From: UBA10908 sp964608965
GTDB lineage: Bacteria; Bacillota; Clostridia; Peptostreptococcales; Anaerovoracaceae
Length of the DNA: 64,000 nucleotides
NCBI GenBank assembly: GCA_964608965.1
Contig: CAZSPZ010000007.1
Span: 1-64,000, forward strand
Direction of reading: 5' to 3'
How positions within the stretch are numbered: position 1 is the stretch's first letter; each line of letters starts with the position of its first letter. The position numbers and the translations under genes were made by a program. The notes under the pieces were generated by a model that worked only from the letters and a program-made list of their open reading frames with translations, was not told the DNA's origin and did not search any database. Shown one piece after another: positions 1-8,783 of this stretch.

Positions 1-76
1 TCAGGGCGGGGGCGAAAGCTTTAAGCCGTTCTGCGAAAATACAAAATACGTTAAAATTTTAAAGGAGGAACTATAA
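1..76 (+). CDS. ntpI: V-type ATPase subunit I, C-terminal tail (partial)
   Basis: Only the last 24 codons are inside the window. The frame starts at base 2 and stops with TAA at 74-76, directly before the ATG of the K subunit. The visible tail contains GGGESFKPF followed by KYVKI, which resembles the usual end of the membrane stator subunit I/a of V/A-type ATPases. Position before subunit K matches the common I-K-E-C-F-A-B-D order. Subunit I holds the ring-side half channels for ion passage. The assignment rests on a short tail plus context. Confidence 0.7.
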   Translation, partial: QGGGESFKPFCENTKYVKILKEEL

Positions 77-580
77 ATGAACGGTATAACCGAAGGTGTC
101 GGTCTCATGTTTGATGGTATATTCTTTGCGATGGTAGGCGCTGCTATTTCAGGCCTGGCATGTTGCGGAAGCGCCATGGGAATAGGTATTGCAGGGCAAG
201 CTGCATCGGGTGTGGTTTCCGAAGATCCCAAAAGATTTGCGGCGGCTTTGTTGCTGCAGGCTTTACCCGGAACGCAAGGCATATACGGATTGTTGATTTC
301 GTTCGTTATTTTAAACAAAGTAGGTCTGATGGGCGGCGGCGGAGCTTTAGATATCACTGTTGCGCAAGGTCTGTACATCATGGCTTCGGCTGTACCGGTG
401 GGCTTGGTTGGAATCGTCAGCGGATCTTCTCAAGGTAAGTGCGCCGCTTCTGCAATTATGCTTATTTCCAAACGACCGGAGGAAGTTGCAAAAGGTATGG
501 TATATACTGCCATGGTTGAAACCTATGCTGTTCTCTCCCTTCTGATCTCTTTCTTGATGCTTAACACCATACAGCTATAA
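77..580 (+). CDS. ntpK: V-type ATPase subunit K (rotor ring proteolipid), Na+-type site
   Basis: The 167-residue protein is a duplicated hairpin with four hydrophobic helices, the usual form of the V-ATPase rotor ring subunit. The first hairpin keeps LPGTQGIYG and the second keeps SGSSQG and MVETYAVL. These correspond to the Thr-Gln, Gln and Glu ligands of the sodium site described for Enterococcus hirae NtpK, so Na+ rather than H+ is the likely coupling ion (inference). AAAGGAGG lies 9 bases before the ATG, which overlaps the end of subunit I by context (TAAATG). It is membrane-embedded and works with subunit I. Confidence 0.93.
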   Translation: MNGITEGVGLMFDGIFFAMVGAAISGLACCGSAMGIGIAGQAASGVVSEDPKRFAAALLLQALPGTQGIYGLLISFVILNKVGLMGGGGALDITVAQGLYIMASAVPVGLVGIVSGSSQGKCAASAIMLISKRPEEVAKGMVYTAMVETYAVLSLLISFLMLNTIQL

Positions 581-595
581 AAAGGAATGAATGCA

Positions 596-1171
596 ATGAG
601 CATAGACCAAATAAAAGATAAAATCTTAAAGAGTTCCATAGATGACGCCAGGCGAATTTTCGACAAGGGCAGAATGGAAAGCAGAGACAAGGTATACGAA
701 GCTGTGCGTATAGCAGAGCAGACAGTCAAAATTTCCAAAGATAAGGCTACCCAAGATGCAACAACGCTCAAGTCCCGGAGAGAATCCATGGCTAATTTGG
801 AGGCTCGAAAAATGAGGCTTTCCGCAAAGCAAAAGGTGATTTCCGATTGTTTCAGCGAAGCGCTCTCAGAGATCAGCAACATGCCCAAGCAGGACTATAT
901 CCGATTGCTGTCTAAAAAACTTGCTGAAATCGGCGTGGACCAAGGAGAGATTATTCTCAACAAGAAAGATCTTGAATCCATAGGAAGCGAGTTTCTTGCC
1001 GTTGCGAATGCAAAGAACGGGAAATTTACTCTTTCTAAGGACACCTTGGATGCGGCGGGAGGCTTTATTCTTCGCGTAGGCCTTGTTGAAATGGATTCAA
1101 CCTTGGAAATGATGGTCTCTTCGACCAAAGAGAGCGTTATGGCGGATATCGTATCCGTTCTTTTCGGATGA
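596..1171 (+). CDS. ntpE: V-type ATPase subunit E (peripheral stalk)
   Basis: The protein is about 191 residues. Its charged, helical N-terminal half (about residues 1-100) is followed by a globular C-terminal domain, as in E/NtpE peripheral stalk subunits. An in-frame ATG at 587 touches the AAAGGA site directly; the ATG at 596 gives a 9-base spacing and is preferred. It sits between K and C as expected. It is cytoplasmic and pairs in the stalk that connects the A/B head to subunit I. Confidence 0.88.
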   Translation: MSIDQIKDKILKSSIDDARRIFDKGRMESRDKVYEAVRIAEQTVKISKDKATQDATTLKSRRESMANLEARKMRLSAKQKVISDCFSEALSEISNMPKQDYIRLLSKKLAEIGVDQGEIILNKKDLESIGSEFLAVANAKNGKFTLSKDTLDAAGGFILRVGLVEMDSTLEMMVSSTKESVMADIVSVLFG

Positions 1172-1207
1172 GCGCGTTTAAATTTGCGCAAGAAAGGAGA
1201 GGATATC

Positions 1208-2221
1208 TTGTCATATAATAGAGAAGACTATATATTCGCATCCTCGTGTGCCCGCGGCAAAGAGAAGAACCTGCTGGATGCTAAAGCCATTGCAAGAATG
1301 ACCGGTGCGAAATCCAAGCAGGAAGCCATCAGAATTCTGGCGGAGATGGGTTATGACACAGAAGATGCGAACAAAGGCGGAGACAGCGGATTTGTCGATA
1401 GGATGCTCTCTTCTGAGCTGATGAAAGTCTACAGACAGATTATTTTAACGCTACCCAATCAACATGCGTTGGATACGCTTCTTTTAGTTTACGATTATCA
1501 TAATATTAAAGCTTTCATTAAAGGAGAAATGGCCGATCAAGACCCTTCGGATTCCATCATAGATATCGGTACCATTCCAAAAGAATTCCTTGCCCACATG
1601 ATAAAAGAGCGCGATTTTATCACCATGTCTTTTATGATGAAAAGTGCGATACAGTATACTTTGGAGAGTTTTGCCAAATCAAAAGATCCGCAGCATATTG
1701 ATTTCATCATGGACAGGGCATGCTATCTTAATATGAAAGCAGAAGCGGTCAAGAGCGGCTGCCAATTTCTTGAAGATTATGTCACGCTGCTTATCGACAC
1801 GATCAACCTGAAAACGTTTGCAAGGATACGGGAGATGAAAGCGGATTGGCTTGCTTTCAATAAAGTCTTTCTTCCCGGAGGGAAAATTGCGGAAAGTCTT
1901 TTTGTGGGCGGCTTTGACGAAGATTACGCGCATTTTGCCGAAAAACTCAAACCTTATCACACATTCGAAGACGTCATGACAAAAGGCGGAATGCAGCTTT
2001 CGGAAACCGGAAGGTTTACAGAACTTGAACGCCTGTGCGATGATGCCGTCATGAGCTTTGCAAGCAATGCGAAGTATGTTCCATACGGATTGGATGTGCC
2101 GGCTGCGTATTTGATTGCCAAGGAAGGCGAAATAAGACTTGTTCGTATCATCCTGGCGGCCATTGATCAGGGGCTTACCTCTGAACAGTTAGCTTCGCGC
2201 GTAAGGAGGACTTATGTATAA
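1208..2221 (+). CDS. ntpC: V-type ATPase subunit C
   Basis: This is the helical socket subunit that attaches the central stalk to the K ring (C/NtpC, d-type). The length of about 337 residues is normal. The frame opens at a TTG at 1184, but AAAGGAGAGG at 1193-1202 lies inside that extension and is well spaced for the TTG at 1208, giving an N-terminus of MSYNREDYIFASS. The 3' end overlaps subunit F by 8 bases, suggesting translational coupling. It has no hydrophobic segments, so it is a cytoplasmic subunit. Confidence 0.88.
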   Translation: MSYNREDYIFASSCARGKEKNLLDAKAIARMTGAKSKQEAIRILAEMGYDTEDANKGGDSGFVDRMLSSELMKVYRQIILTLPNQHALDTLLLVYDYHNIKAFIKGEMADQDPSDSIIDIGTIPKEFLAHMIKERDFITMSFMMKSAIQYTLESFAKSKDPQHIDFIMDRACYLNMKAEAVKSGCQFLEDYVTLLIDTINLKTFARIREMKADWLAFNKVFLPGGKIAESLFVGGFDEDYAHFAEKLKPYHTFEDVMTKGGMQLSETGRFTELERLCDDAVMSFASNAKYVPYGLDVPAAYLIAKEGEIRLVRIILAAIDQGLTSEQLASRVRRTYV

Positions 2222-2540
2222 AATAGGGGTCATAGGAGACAAGCAAAGCGTTTCCGGATTTCTTGCAGTCGGACTTGCGGTTTTTCCTTGCGAAGATTTG
2301 GATAAAGCCAAAGAGACGTTGCATCGGCTTGTAAAAGAGGAGGCCTTTGCGATTGTTTACGTTACGGAAAATTATTGTAAAGACATGGAAGAAGAATTTG
2401 AAAAATATAAAGATGTAAAACTGCCGGCAATCATACCGATTCCCGGTATGGACGGAAGTCACGGAATTGGCGTGGGGCGGTCAAAAAGGGCTGTAGAGCG
2501 CGCTGTGGGCGTAGATATCATCTACGGCAACCAAGGATAG
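2214..2540 (+). CDS. ntpF: V-type ATPase subunit F
   Basis: This small 108-residue protein begins MYKIGVIGD, the opening beta strand typical of the F/NtpG-type central stalk subunit, and ends in a short helical tail. The AGGAGG just before the ATG lies within the end of subunit C. Size, position between C and A, and the N-terminal motif support the call. In the complex it forms the rotor shaft with subunit D. Confidence 0.87.
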   Translation: MYKIGVIGDKQSVSGFLAVGLAVFPCEDLDKAKETLHRLVKEEAFAIVYVTENYCKDMEEEFEKYKDVKLPAIIPIPGMDGSHGIGVGRSKRAVERAVGVDIIYGNQG

Positions 2541-2549
2541 AAAAGGCAG

Positions 2550-4340
2550 GTGAACACAGAAGTGAAGCAAGGAAAAGTAGTCAAGGTCTCAGGACCGCTT
2601 GTTATAGCCGACGGCATGCAAGATGCTGATATGTTCGACGTCGTAAGAGTCGGTGAGCATGGTCTTATAGGCGAAATCATCGAGATGCATCAAGACCGGG
2701 CATCAATTCAGGTATACGAAGAAACTGCAGGTCTGGGACCCGGCGCAGTTGTCATTACAACCGGAGCGCCGCTGTCCGTAGAACTGGGACCCGGACTTAT
2801 AGAAAATATATATGACGGAATACAAAGACCTCTGAACGCCATGTTGGAAAAAGCCGGTCCTAATATTACCCGTGGAATAAACGTGCCGGCATTGCCAAGA
2901 GATAAGAAATGGGATTTCGAACCTATCGTTCAAGTGGGCGACACCTTAACAACCGGAGACATTATGGGAACGGTTCAGGAAACTGTAACAGTCGTTCATA
3001 AAGTCATGGTTCCCATCGGAATGGGCGGCGTCGTTAAAGAAATTAAAAAGGGCAGTTTTACGGTGGAGGACGTGGTCTGTATTTTAGAAACAGAAAACGG
3101 CAAGACACAAGAAGTGACTATGATGCAAAAGTGGCCGGTTCGTAAAGGCAGGCCTTACAAGGAGAAGTTGGTTCCCGAAATGCCTATGATCACAGGGCAA
3201 AGGGTTATCGATACGTTGTTCCCAATAGCCAAAGGCGGTGTTGCCGCTGTTCCGGGACCTTTCGGAAGCGGAAAAACCGTTGTGCAGCATCAATTGGCTA
3301 AATGGGCGGATGCAGATATTGTAGTATATATCGGCTGCGGCGAACGCGGAAACGAAATGACGGACGTGCTGATGGAATTCCCGGAGCTGAAAGATCCTAA
3401 ATCCGGCGAACCCTTAATGAAGCGTACCGTGCTGATCGCAAACACTTCGGATATGCCGGTTGCGGCAAGAGAAGCGTCTATCTATACCGGAATAACGATT
3501 GCCGAGTATTTTCGCGATATGGGCTATTCGGTAGCACTCATGGCAGACTCCACTTCCCGTTGGGCAGAGGCTTTGCGCGAGATGTCAGGCCGTTTGGAAG
3601 AAATGCCCGGAGAAGAAGGTTACCCGGCTTATCTTTCCTCCCGCCTTGCTCAATTTTATGAAAGGGCCGGTCGTGTCATCGCTCTTGGAACAGAGGGACG
3701 AGAAGGTGCGCTTTCTGCCATCGGAGCTGTTTCTCCTCCCGGAGGCGATATATCCGAGCCGGTTTCGCAGGCTACGCTGCGCATTGTAAAAGTATTCTGG
3801 AGCCTGGATTCATCTTTGGCTTATGCGAGACATTTCCCGGCAATCAACTGGTTGTCCAGCTATTCTCTCTACATAGACAAGTTAATGCCGTGGTATGCCG
3901 AGAATATCGATAAAGATTTCCCCGCTCTTCGTCAACAGACGATGACAATGCTCCAAGAAGAGGCCGAACTGCAGGAAATCGTACAGCTCGTAGGACAGGA
4001 CGCACTTTCTTTTGCAGACAGATTAAAACTGGAAGCATGTAAATCCATACGGGAAGACTACTTGCATCAAAATGCTTTCCACGAAGTGGACACATATTCT
4101 TCTTTAGAAAAGCAATGCAGACTTCTTCGTTTGATTCTTGCGTTTTATGATTTGGGAAAAGATGCCATCGATCGTGGCGCAAACTACAATTCATTGATAA
4201 GCCTGCCGGTCAGGGAATCCATAGGACGTTTTAAGTATGTTAAGGAAGACGAGTCGGAAGTTTACTATCAACACATCTCCGAAGAACTGGCAAAGGATGT
4301 TCGTGAGCTTATAAGCAAGGGAGAAAATGCAGATGATTAA
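2550..4340 (+). CDS. ntpA: V-type ATPase catalytic subunit A
   Basis: The 596-residue subunit carries the catalytic nucleotide sites. The Walker A loop GPFGSGKTVVQHQ lies near residue 232, followed by the arginine-rich EASIYTG region and the STSRWAEALRE motif near residue 330. The non-homologous insertion between the N-terminal barrel and the P-loop, typical of the A type, is present. The start is GTG at 2550 with AAAGG just upstream. It hydrolyses or makes ATP in the cytoplasmic head with subunit B. Confidence 0.96.
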   Translation: MNTEVKQGKVVKVSGPLVIADGMQDADMFDVVRVGEHGLIGEIIEMHQDRASIQVYEETAGLGPGAVVITTGAPLSVELGPGLIENIYDGIQRPLNAMLEKAGPNITRGINVPALPRDKKWDFEPIVQVGDTLTTGDIMGTVQETVTVVHKVMVPIGMGGVVKEIKKGSFTVEDVVCILETENGKTQEVTMMQKWPVRKGRPYKEKLVPEMPMITGQRVIDTLFPIAKGGVAAVPGPFGSGKTVVQHQLAKWADADIVVYIGCGERGNEMTDVLMEFPELKDPKSGEPLMKRTVLIANTSDMPVAAREASIYTGITIAEYFRDMGYSVALMADSTSRWAEALREMSGRLEEMPGEEGYPAYLSSRLAQFYERAGRVIALGTEGREGALSAIGAVSPPGGDISEPVSQATLRIVKVFWSLDSSLAYARHFPAINWLSSYSLYIDKLMPWYAENIDKDFPALRQQTMTMLQEEAELQEIVQLVGQDALSFADRLKLEACKSIREDYLHQNAFHEVDTYSSLEKQCRLLRLILAFYDLGKDAIDRGANYNSLISLPVRESIGRFKYVKEDESEVYYQHISEELAKDVRELISKGENADD

Positions 4341-5757
4341 AGAATATAAAAGCATTTCGGAAGTTGCAGGGCCCCTAATGCTGGTACAAGACGTCGAAGG
4401 AGTAACTTACGACGAACTGGGCGAAATTGTCCTGCCAAACGGCGAAGTAAGGCAATGCAAAGTATTGGAAGTTAACGGAGCGAATGCTCTCGTTCAACTT
4501 TTCGAAAGCGCTGCCGGCATTAATTTGGCAGAAAGCAAAGTGCGCTTTCTCGGGAGAGGCATCGAACTTGCTGTTTCCGAAGATATGTTGGGAAGAGTTT
4601 TTGACGGTCTTGGACGGCCCAAAGACGGAGGCCCGCAAATCATAGCCGAGAAACATTTGGATATTAACGGTCTTCCGATGAACCCGGCTGCAAGAGACTA
4701 TCCTGCCGAGTTTATTCAAACAGGAATATCTGCCATCGACGGATTGAACACGTTAGTCCGCGGACAGAAACTTCCTATATTTTCCGGATCCGGCTTGCCG
4801 CATGCCAGCTTAGCCGCTCAGATTGCAAGGCAGGCAAAAGTTCTTGGCGGGAAAAGCAACTTCGCCGTTGTGTTCGCCGCAATTGGAATCACATTCGAAG
4901 AAGCCGACTTTTTTATCAGCGATTTTAAGAAAACCGGTGCAATAGACAGAACCGTACTTTTTACAAACCTTGCCAACGACCCGGCCATCGAGCGTATTGC
5001 CACACCGCGTCTTGCCCTGACGGCTGCAGAGTATCTTGCTTTCGAAAAAGGTATGCATGTTTTGGTTATTTTAACTGACATTACAAATTATGCAGAAGCG
5101 CTCAGAGAAGTATCCGCGGCCAGGAAAGAAGTTCCCGGACGTCGCGGTTACCCCGGATACATGTATACAGACTTGGCTACGCTGTACGAAAGAGCAGGAA
5201 GAAAAAAAGGTTTCGAGGGTTCTATCACCATGATTCCTATTCTTACCATGCCCGAAGACGACAAGACGCATCCGATTCCCGACCTTACCGGCTATATTAC
5301 GGAAGGGCAAATCATTCTTTCAAGAGATCTTTATCGCAAAGGAATATTGCCTCCCGTCGATGTGCTTCCTTCTCTTTCAAGGCTTAAAGATAAGGGTATC
5401 GGCAGAGGAAAGACCAGAGAGGATCACGCGGATACGATGAACCAGCTGTTTGCCGCGTATTCACGCGGAAAGCAAAGTAAAGAGTTGATGGCTATTTTAG
5501 GCGAAGCTGCTCTTACGGAAGTCGATTTGCTTTATGCGAAGTTTGCCGATGAATTCGAAAAAGTATATGTGTCTCAAGGATACGAAACCGAAAGAAGTAT
5601 CGACGCGACACTTGATCTGGGCTGGAAGCTCCTGGGCATTCTCCCACGGTGCGAACTGAAGCGTATAAGAGATGAATTCCTGGATCGCTATCTTCCCGGC
5701 ACAATGGATGGGGAAGCGTGTCCTATCGATCCCCAAGATAGTTTCCTTGGAAGATAA
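4327..5757 (+). CDS. ntpB: V-type ATPase regulatory subunit B
   Basis: The 476-residue non-catalytic head subunit lacks a canonical P-loop, having SGSGLPHASLAAQI where catalytic subunits have GxxxxGKT, as expected of B. PGRRGYPGYMYTDLATLYERAG is the family-typical stretch near residue 270. It overlaps subunit A by 14 bases. AAGGGAG at 4317-4323 is tight for the ATG at 4327; the in-frame ATG at 4333 is an equally good start. Confidence 0.95.
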   Translation: MQMIKEYKSISEVAGPLMLVQDVEGVTYDELGEIVLPNGEVRQCKVLEVNGANALVQLFESAAGINLAESKVRFLGRGIELAVSEDMLGRVFDGLGRPKDGGPQIIAEKHLDINGLPMNPAARDYPAEFIQTGISAIDGLNTLVRGQKLPIFSGSGLPHASLAAQIARQAKVLGGKSNFAVVFAAIGITFEEADFFISDFKKTGAIDRTVLFTNLANDPAIERIATPRLALTAAEYLAFEKGMHVLVILTDITNYAEALREVSAARKEVPGRRGYPGYMYTDLATLYERAGRKKGFEGSITMIPILTMPEDDKTHPIPDLTGYITEGQIILSRDLYRKGILPPVDVLPSLSRLKDKGIGRGKTREDHADTMNQLFAAYSRGKQSKELMAILGEAALTEVDLLYAKFADEFEKVYVSQGYETERSIDATLDLGWKLLGILPRCELKRIRDEFLDRYLPGTMDGEACPIDPQDSFLGR

Positions 5758-5772
5758 AAGGGGGTATAGTGC

Positions 5773-6462
5773 ATGGCACGAATGAATGTAAATCCGACAA
5801 GGATGGTTCTCACCTCCCTCAAGAAGAAACTTGTGGTTGCGACGCGCGGGCACAAGTTGATGAAAGACAAGCGAGACGAACTGATGAAACAGTTCCTGGA
5901 GCTTGCCCGGGAAAATAAGATTTTGCGAGAGCAGGTTGAAGCAGAACTCATGGAAGTCTACGGAAGTTTTACGATTGCAAGCGCAGTGATGAGTCCGCAG
6001 CTGATGGGCGAAGCGTTAATGTACCCGACGCAGGGGGTTGCTATCGATGTGGGCAACAAAAATGTGATGAGCGTTAATGTTCCCGTGTTCGGTTTTAAGC
6101 CTTCAGAGGAAGGTCAGAGTAATATTTACCCTTATGGCTTCGCAGGCACATCCGGAGAATTGGACAGTGCCATTAAAAGTCTTTCTTCCGCTTTTCCTCA
6201 CCTTCTGGAGCTTGCCGGCAAAGAAAAGCAGGCAGATCTGATGGCGCAGGAGATCGAGAAGACCCGGCGTCGTGTCAATGCTTTGGAATATGTCATGATT
6301 CCAAGGCTTACGGAAACCATACGTTACATCCGAATGAAATTGGATGAAAACGAAAGAGGGAATCAAACAAGGTTGATGAAAGTCAAGGATATGATGGTTG
6401 CGGCAGCGATTAAAGAAAAAAGAGAGGCCACGAAAAAATCTTTGGACGAATATAAACAATAA
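5773..6462 (+). CDS. ntpD: V-type ATPase subunit D (central shaft)
   Basis: The 229-residue protein has two long charged helical segments, one at the N-terminus (about residues 1-75, including NPTRMVLTSLKKKL) and one at the C-terminus (about 145-215), the antiparallel coiled coil of the D rotor shaft. GGGGTATAGTGC precedes the ATG. It is the last gene of the ATPase operon and is followed by a terminator hairpin. Confidence 0.93.
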   Translation: MARMNVNPTRMVLTSLKKKLVVATRGHKLMKDKRDELMKQFLELARENKILREQVEAELMEVYGSFTIASAVMSPQLMGEALMYPTQGVAIDVGNKNVMSVNVPVFGFKPSEEGQSNIYPYGFAGTSGELDSAIKSLSSAFPHLLELAGKEKQADLMAQEIEKTRRRVNALEYVMIPRLTETIRYIRMKLDENERGNQTRLMKVKDMMVAAAIKEKREATKKSLDEYKQ

Positions 6463-6469
6463 AATGTAT

Positions 6470-6526
6470 AACGGAGCCTGCGATGTGTTCAAGAATTTTC
6501 AAGCGCAAAACGGCTCCGTTTTATTA
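6470..6526 (+). terminator. Terminator of the V-ATPase operon
   Basis: AACGGAGCC at 6470-6478 is perfectly complementary to GGCTCCGTT at 6512-6520, with a 33-base loop region and a short T-rich tail. It lies 8 bases after the ntpD stop. The long loop makes it weaker-looking than a classic terminator. Confidence 0.65.
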
Positions 6527-6547
6527 TGTTTTTTTAAGCTCCGTCTA

Positions 6548-6576
6548 TTGTTTTAGGTAGTTCTTTTTGCTATAAT
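6548..6576 (+). promoter_or_regulatory. Sigma-A promoter of the pyr operon
   Basis: TTGTTT (6548-6553) and TATAAT (6571-6576) are separated by 17 bases. The predicted start near 6583 leaves only about 23 bases before pyrB, so there is no room for a PyrR-type attenuator. Confidence 0.75.
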
Positions 6577-6605
6577 GGTAAAAATCTCAGAAAAGGGGTG
6601 AAAGC

Positions 6606-7475
6606 ATGGCAAGTTTATTCAATCTCGCAGACCTTGCGGTCGCGGAAATAGAAGAAATATTGAACAGAGCCGAAGAATTTGCAGTCGGCGCACAAAGTAA
6701 GGCGGCAGAGAACAAAGTAATTGCCAGCCTTTTTTTTGAGCCCAGCACCAGAACGCAGCAATCCTTTTCCATGGCCGCCCTACGTCTAAGCGCAAAAGTT
6801 TTAACGTTTAACTCGGAAGTATCCTCCATGCAAAAAGGAGAAACGTTCTACGATACAGTAAAGGCATTTGAAATGATCGGCGCAGACGCGATGGTCATTC
6901 GACATAAAGAGAATGAATACTATAAACAGCTTGCCGGAATAAACGTCCCCATCTTATCCGGCGGCGACGGTACAGGAAATCACCCGACACAAAGCTTGCT
7001 TGATTTATTGACCATAAAGCAGGATTACGGTCATTTTGAAGGTTTGAAAATTTGTATCGTGGGAGATATTGCCCATAGCCGGGTAGCGCATACTAATATG
7101 GAAGTGATGCGTCGCCTGGGCATGGAAGTATATACATCAGGACCCGAGGAATTCCGCGAGGGGAATTCGAATTATATCGATTTTGACAGCGCTGTCCGGG
7201 AAATGGATGTCATCATGCTCCTTCGCATTCAGCACGAAAGACTCAGCGAGTCCATGCAGATGAGCAAAGAGGAATATAACAGGCTCTTCGGATTAAACAG
7301 CAGTCGAGTTGCCCAAATGAAGCCTAAAGCTATCATTTTGCATCCCGCTCCTTTTAACCGAGGCGTGGAAATCAACGACGATATTGTCGAGTGCGATCAA
7401 TCCAGGATTTTCAAACAGATGCGAAACGGTGTGTTCGTAAGAATGGCCGTCATCGAAAGGGCTTTCAATAAATGA
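6606..7475 (+). CDS. pyrB: Aspartate carbamoyltransferase catalytic subunit
   Basis: It makes carbamoyl-aspartate from carbamoyl phosphate and aspartate, the first committed pyrimidine step. The carbamoyl-phosphate motif is FFEPSTRTQQSF (about residues 43-54), and GNHPTQSLLDLL follows near residue 125. Family members often have STRTRxSFE; the Gln-Gln here is a tolerated variant. The 289 residues fall slightly short of the usual ~305. AAAAGGGG precedes the ATG. No pyrI regulatory chain follows; the ATG of pyrC overlaps the stop by 4 bases. Confidence 0.95.
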   Translation: MASLFNLADLAVAEIEEILNRAEEFAVGAQSKAAENKVIASLFFEPSTRTQQSFSMAALRLSAKVLTFNSEVSSMQKGETFYDTVKAFEMIGADAMVIRHKENEYYKQLAGINVPILSGGDGTGNHPTQSLLDLLTIKQDYGHFEGLKICIVGDIAHSRVAHTNMEVMRRLGMEVYTSGPEEFREGNSNYIDFDSAVREMDVIMLLRIQHERLSESMQMSKEEYNRLFGLNSSRVAQMKPKAIILHPAPFNRGVEINDDIVECDQSRIFKQMRNGVFVRMAVIERAFNK

Positions 7476-8749
7476 TGGACATGCTTTTTAAAAGCGCAAA
7501 AGTATATTACGAAAACAAGCTTCAGGATGCAGACGTTCTGGTCAAAGACGGAATCGTTGTCTCTGTCGGGAGGGGAATAGACGCTCCCGTCGGCACCCCC
7601 ATTGTTTATTTGAAAAATCAGCATATTTTACCGGGTCTTGCAGACATACATGTCCACTTGCGGGAACCCGGTTTTTCTTATAAGGAGACAATCGCCACAG
7701 GAACGCGTGCCGCAGCAAAAGGCGGTTTTACACTTGTCTGTTCCATGCCTAATCTGAGCCCTGTGCCGGATTGCCCTGAAAACCTGAAAATAGAGCAGGA
7801 AATCATAGATCGATCCGCAGTGATTAAAGTGTTGCCCTATGCCGCCATTTCCTTAAATCAGGAAGGAAGCGTTCTTGTCGACATGGAAGCGCTTTCCAAA
7901 GGTTGTTTTGCTTATTCCGACGACGGAAAAGGGATTCAGCAAGATTTCCTGATGGAACGTGCCATGCGTTCATCAAAAGCTTTGGGTAAGACAATCGTCG
8001 CGCATTGCGAAGATTGCTCTTTCATCCCCAAAGGGGCCTGCGTCCACGAAGGAGCCTATGCCAGGGAACACGGCTTGATCGGAATACCTTCCGCTTCCGA
8101 ATATGTTCAGGTGAAAAGAGATTTGGCTCTCGTGGAAAAAGTCGAATGCAATTATCATGTCTGCCACGTCTCCTGTAAAGAATCTGTCGATGCAATCAGA
8201 GAGGCGAAAAAGAAAGGACTTTCGGTCAGCGCGGAAACCGCACCTCATTACCTTGCGTTTTGCGACAAAGATATTTGCGATGACGGTCGGTTTAAAATGA
8301 ACCCTCCCCTACGCGGCGAAGAAGACAGGCGCGCACTGATAGAAGGAATAAAAGACGGAACGCTGGAAGTGATCGCCACCGATCACGCCCCCCATACGCA
8401 AGAAGAAAAAAGCAGAGGACTTTTGCGGAGCAGCATGGGTGTTGTCGGGCTTGAAACAAGTTTTGCCGCCATGTATACCTACTTATGCAAAGCCGGACAT
8501 ATCGGTCTGGAGGAACTTGTCGAAAAAATGAGCTTAAATCCCCGAAAGCTTTTCGGGCTCCCCCATGGGATAAAAGTAGGACAGCGGGCAGATTTTATGG
8601 TGGCCGATCTTGATAAAGAAATAAAAGTGGATGCAAGGTCCTTTTCATCGCTCGGCCGCTCTACACCTTTCGACGGGAGTACGCTTTACGGAGAGGTATT
8701 GTTGACAATATTCGATGGAAACATCGTTTATAAAAATATAGCTTTTTAA
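7472..8749 (+). CDS. pyrC: Dihydroorotase (type I)
   Basis: This zinc amidohydrolase closes carbamoyl-aspartate to dihydroorotate. DIHVHLREPG (about residues 57-66) carries the two metal-binding histidines, and IATDHAPHT near residue 310 carries the catalytic aspartate. The length of 425 residues is typical of the type I (bacterial PyrC/AllB-like) group. The start overlaps pyrB (ATGATGG), so the two are translationally coupled. It is cytoplasmic. Confidence 0.95.
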   Translation: MMDMLFKSAKVYYENKLQDADVLVKDGIVVSVGRGIDAPVGTPIVYLKNQHILPGLADIHVHLREPGFSYKETIATGTRAAAKGGFTLVCSMPNLSPVPDCPENLKIEQEIIDRSAVIKVLPYAAISLNQEGSVLVDMEALSKGCFAYSDDGKGIQQDFLMERAMRSSKALGKTIVAHCEDCSFIPKGACVHEGAYAREHGLIGIPSASEYVQVKRDLALVEKVECNYHVCHVSCKESVDAIREAKKKGLSVSAETAPHYLAFCDKDICDDGRFKMNPPLRGEEDRRALIEGIKDGTLEVIATDHAPHTQEEKSRGLLRSSMGVVGLETSFAAMYTYLCKAGHIGLEELVEKMSLNPRKLFGLPHGIKVGQRADFMVADLDKEIKVDARSFSSLGRSTPFDGSTLYGEVLLTIFDGNIVYKNIAF

Positions 8750-8783
8750 CTTTGTGCACGAGACACAAGAAAAGAGGAGAAAA

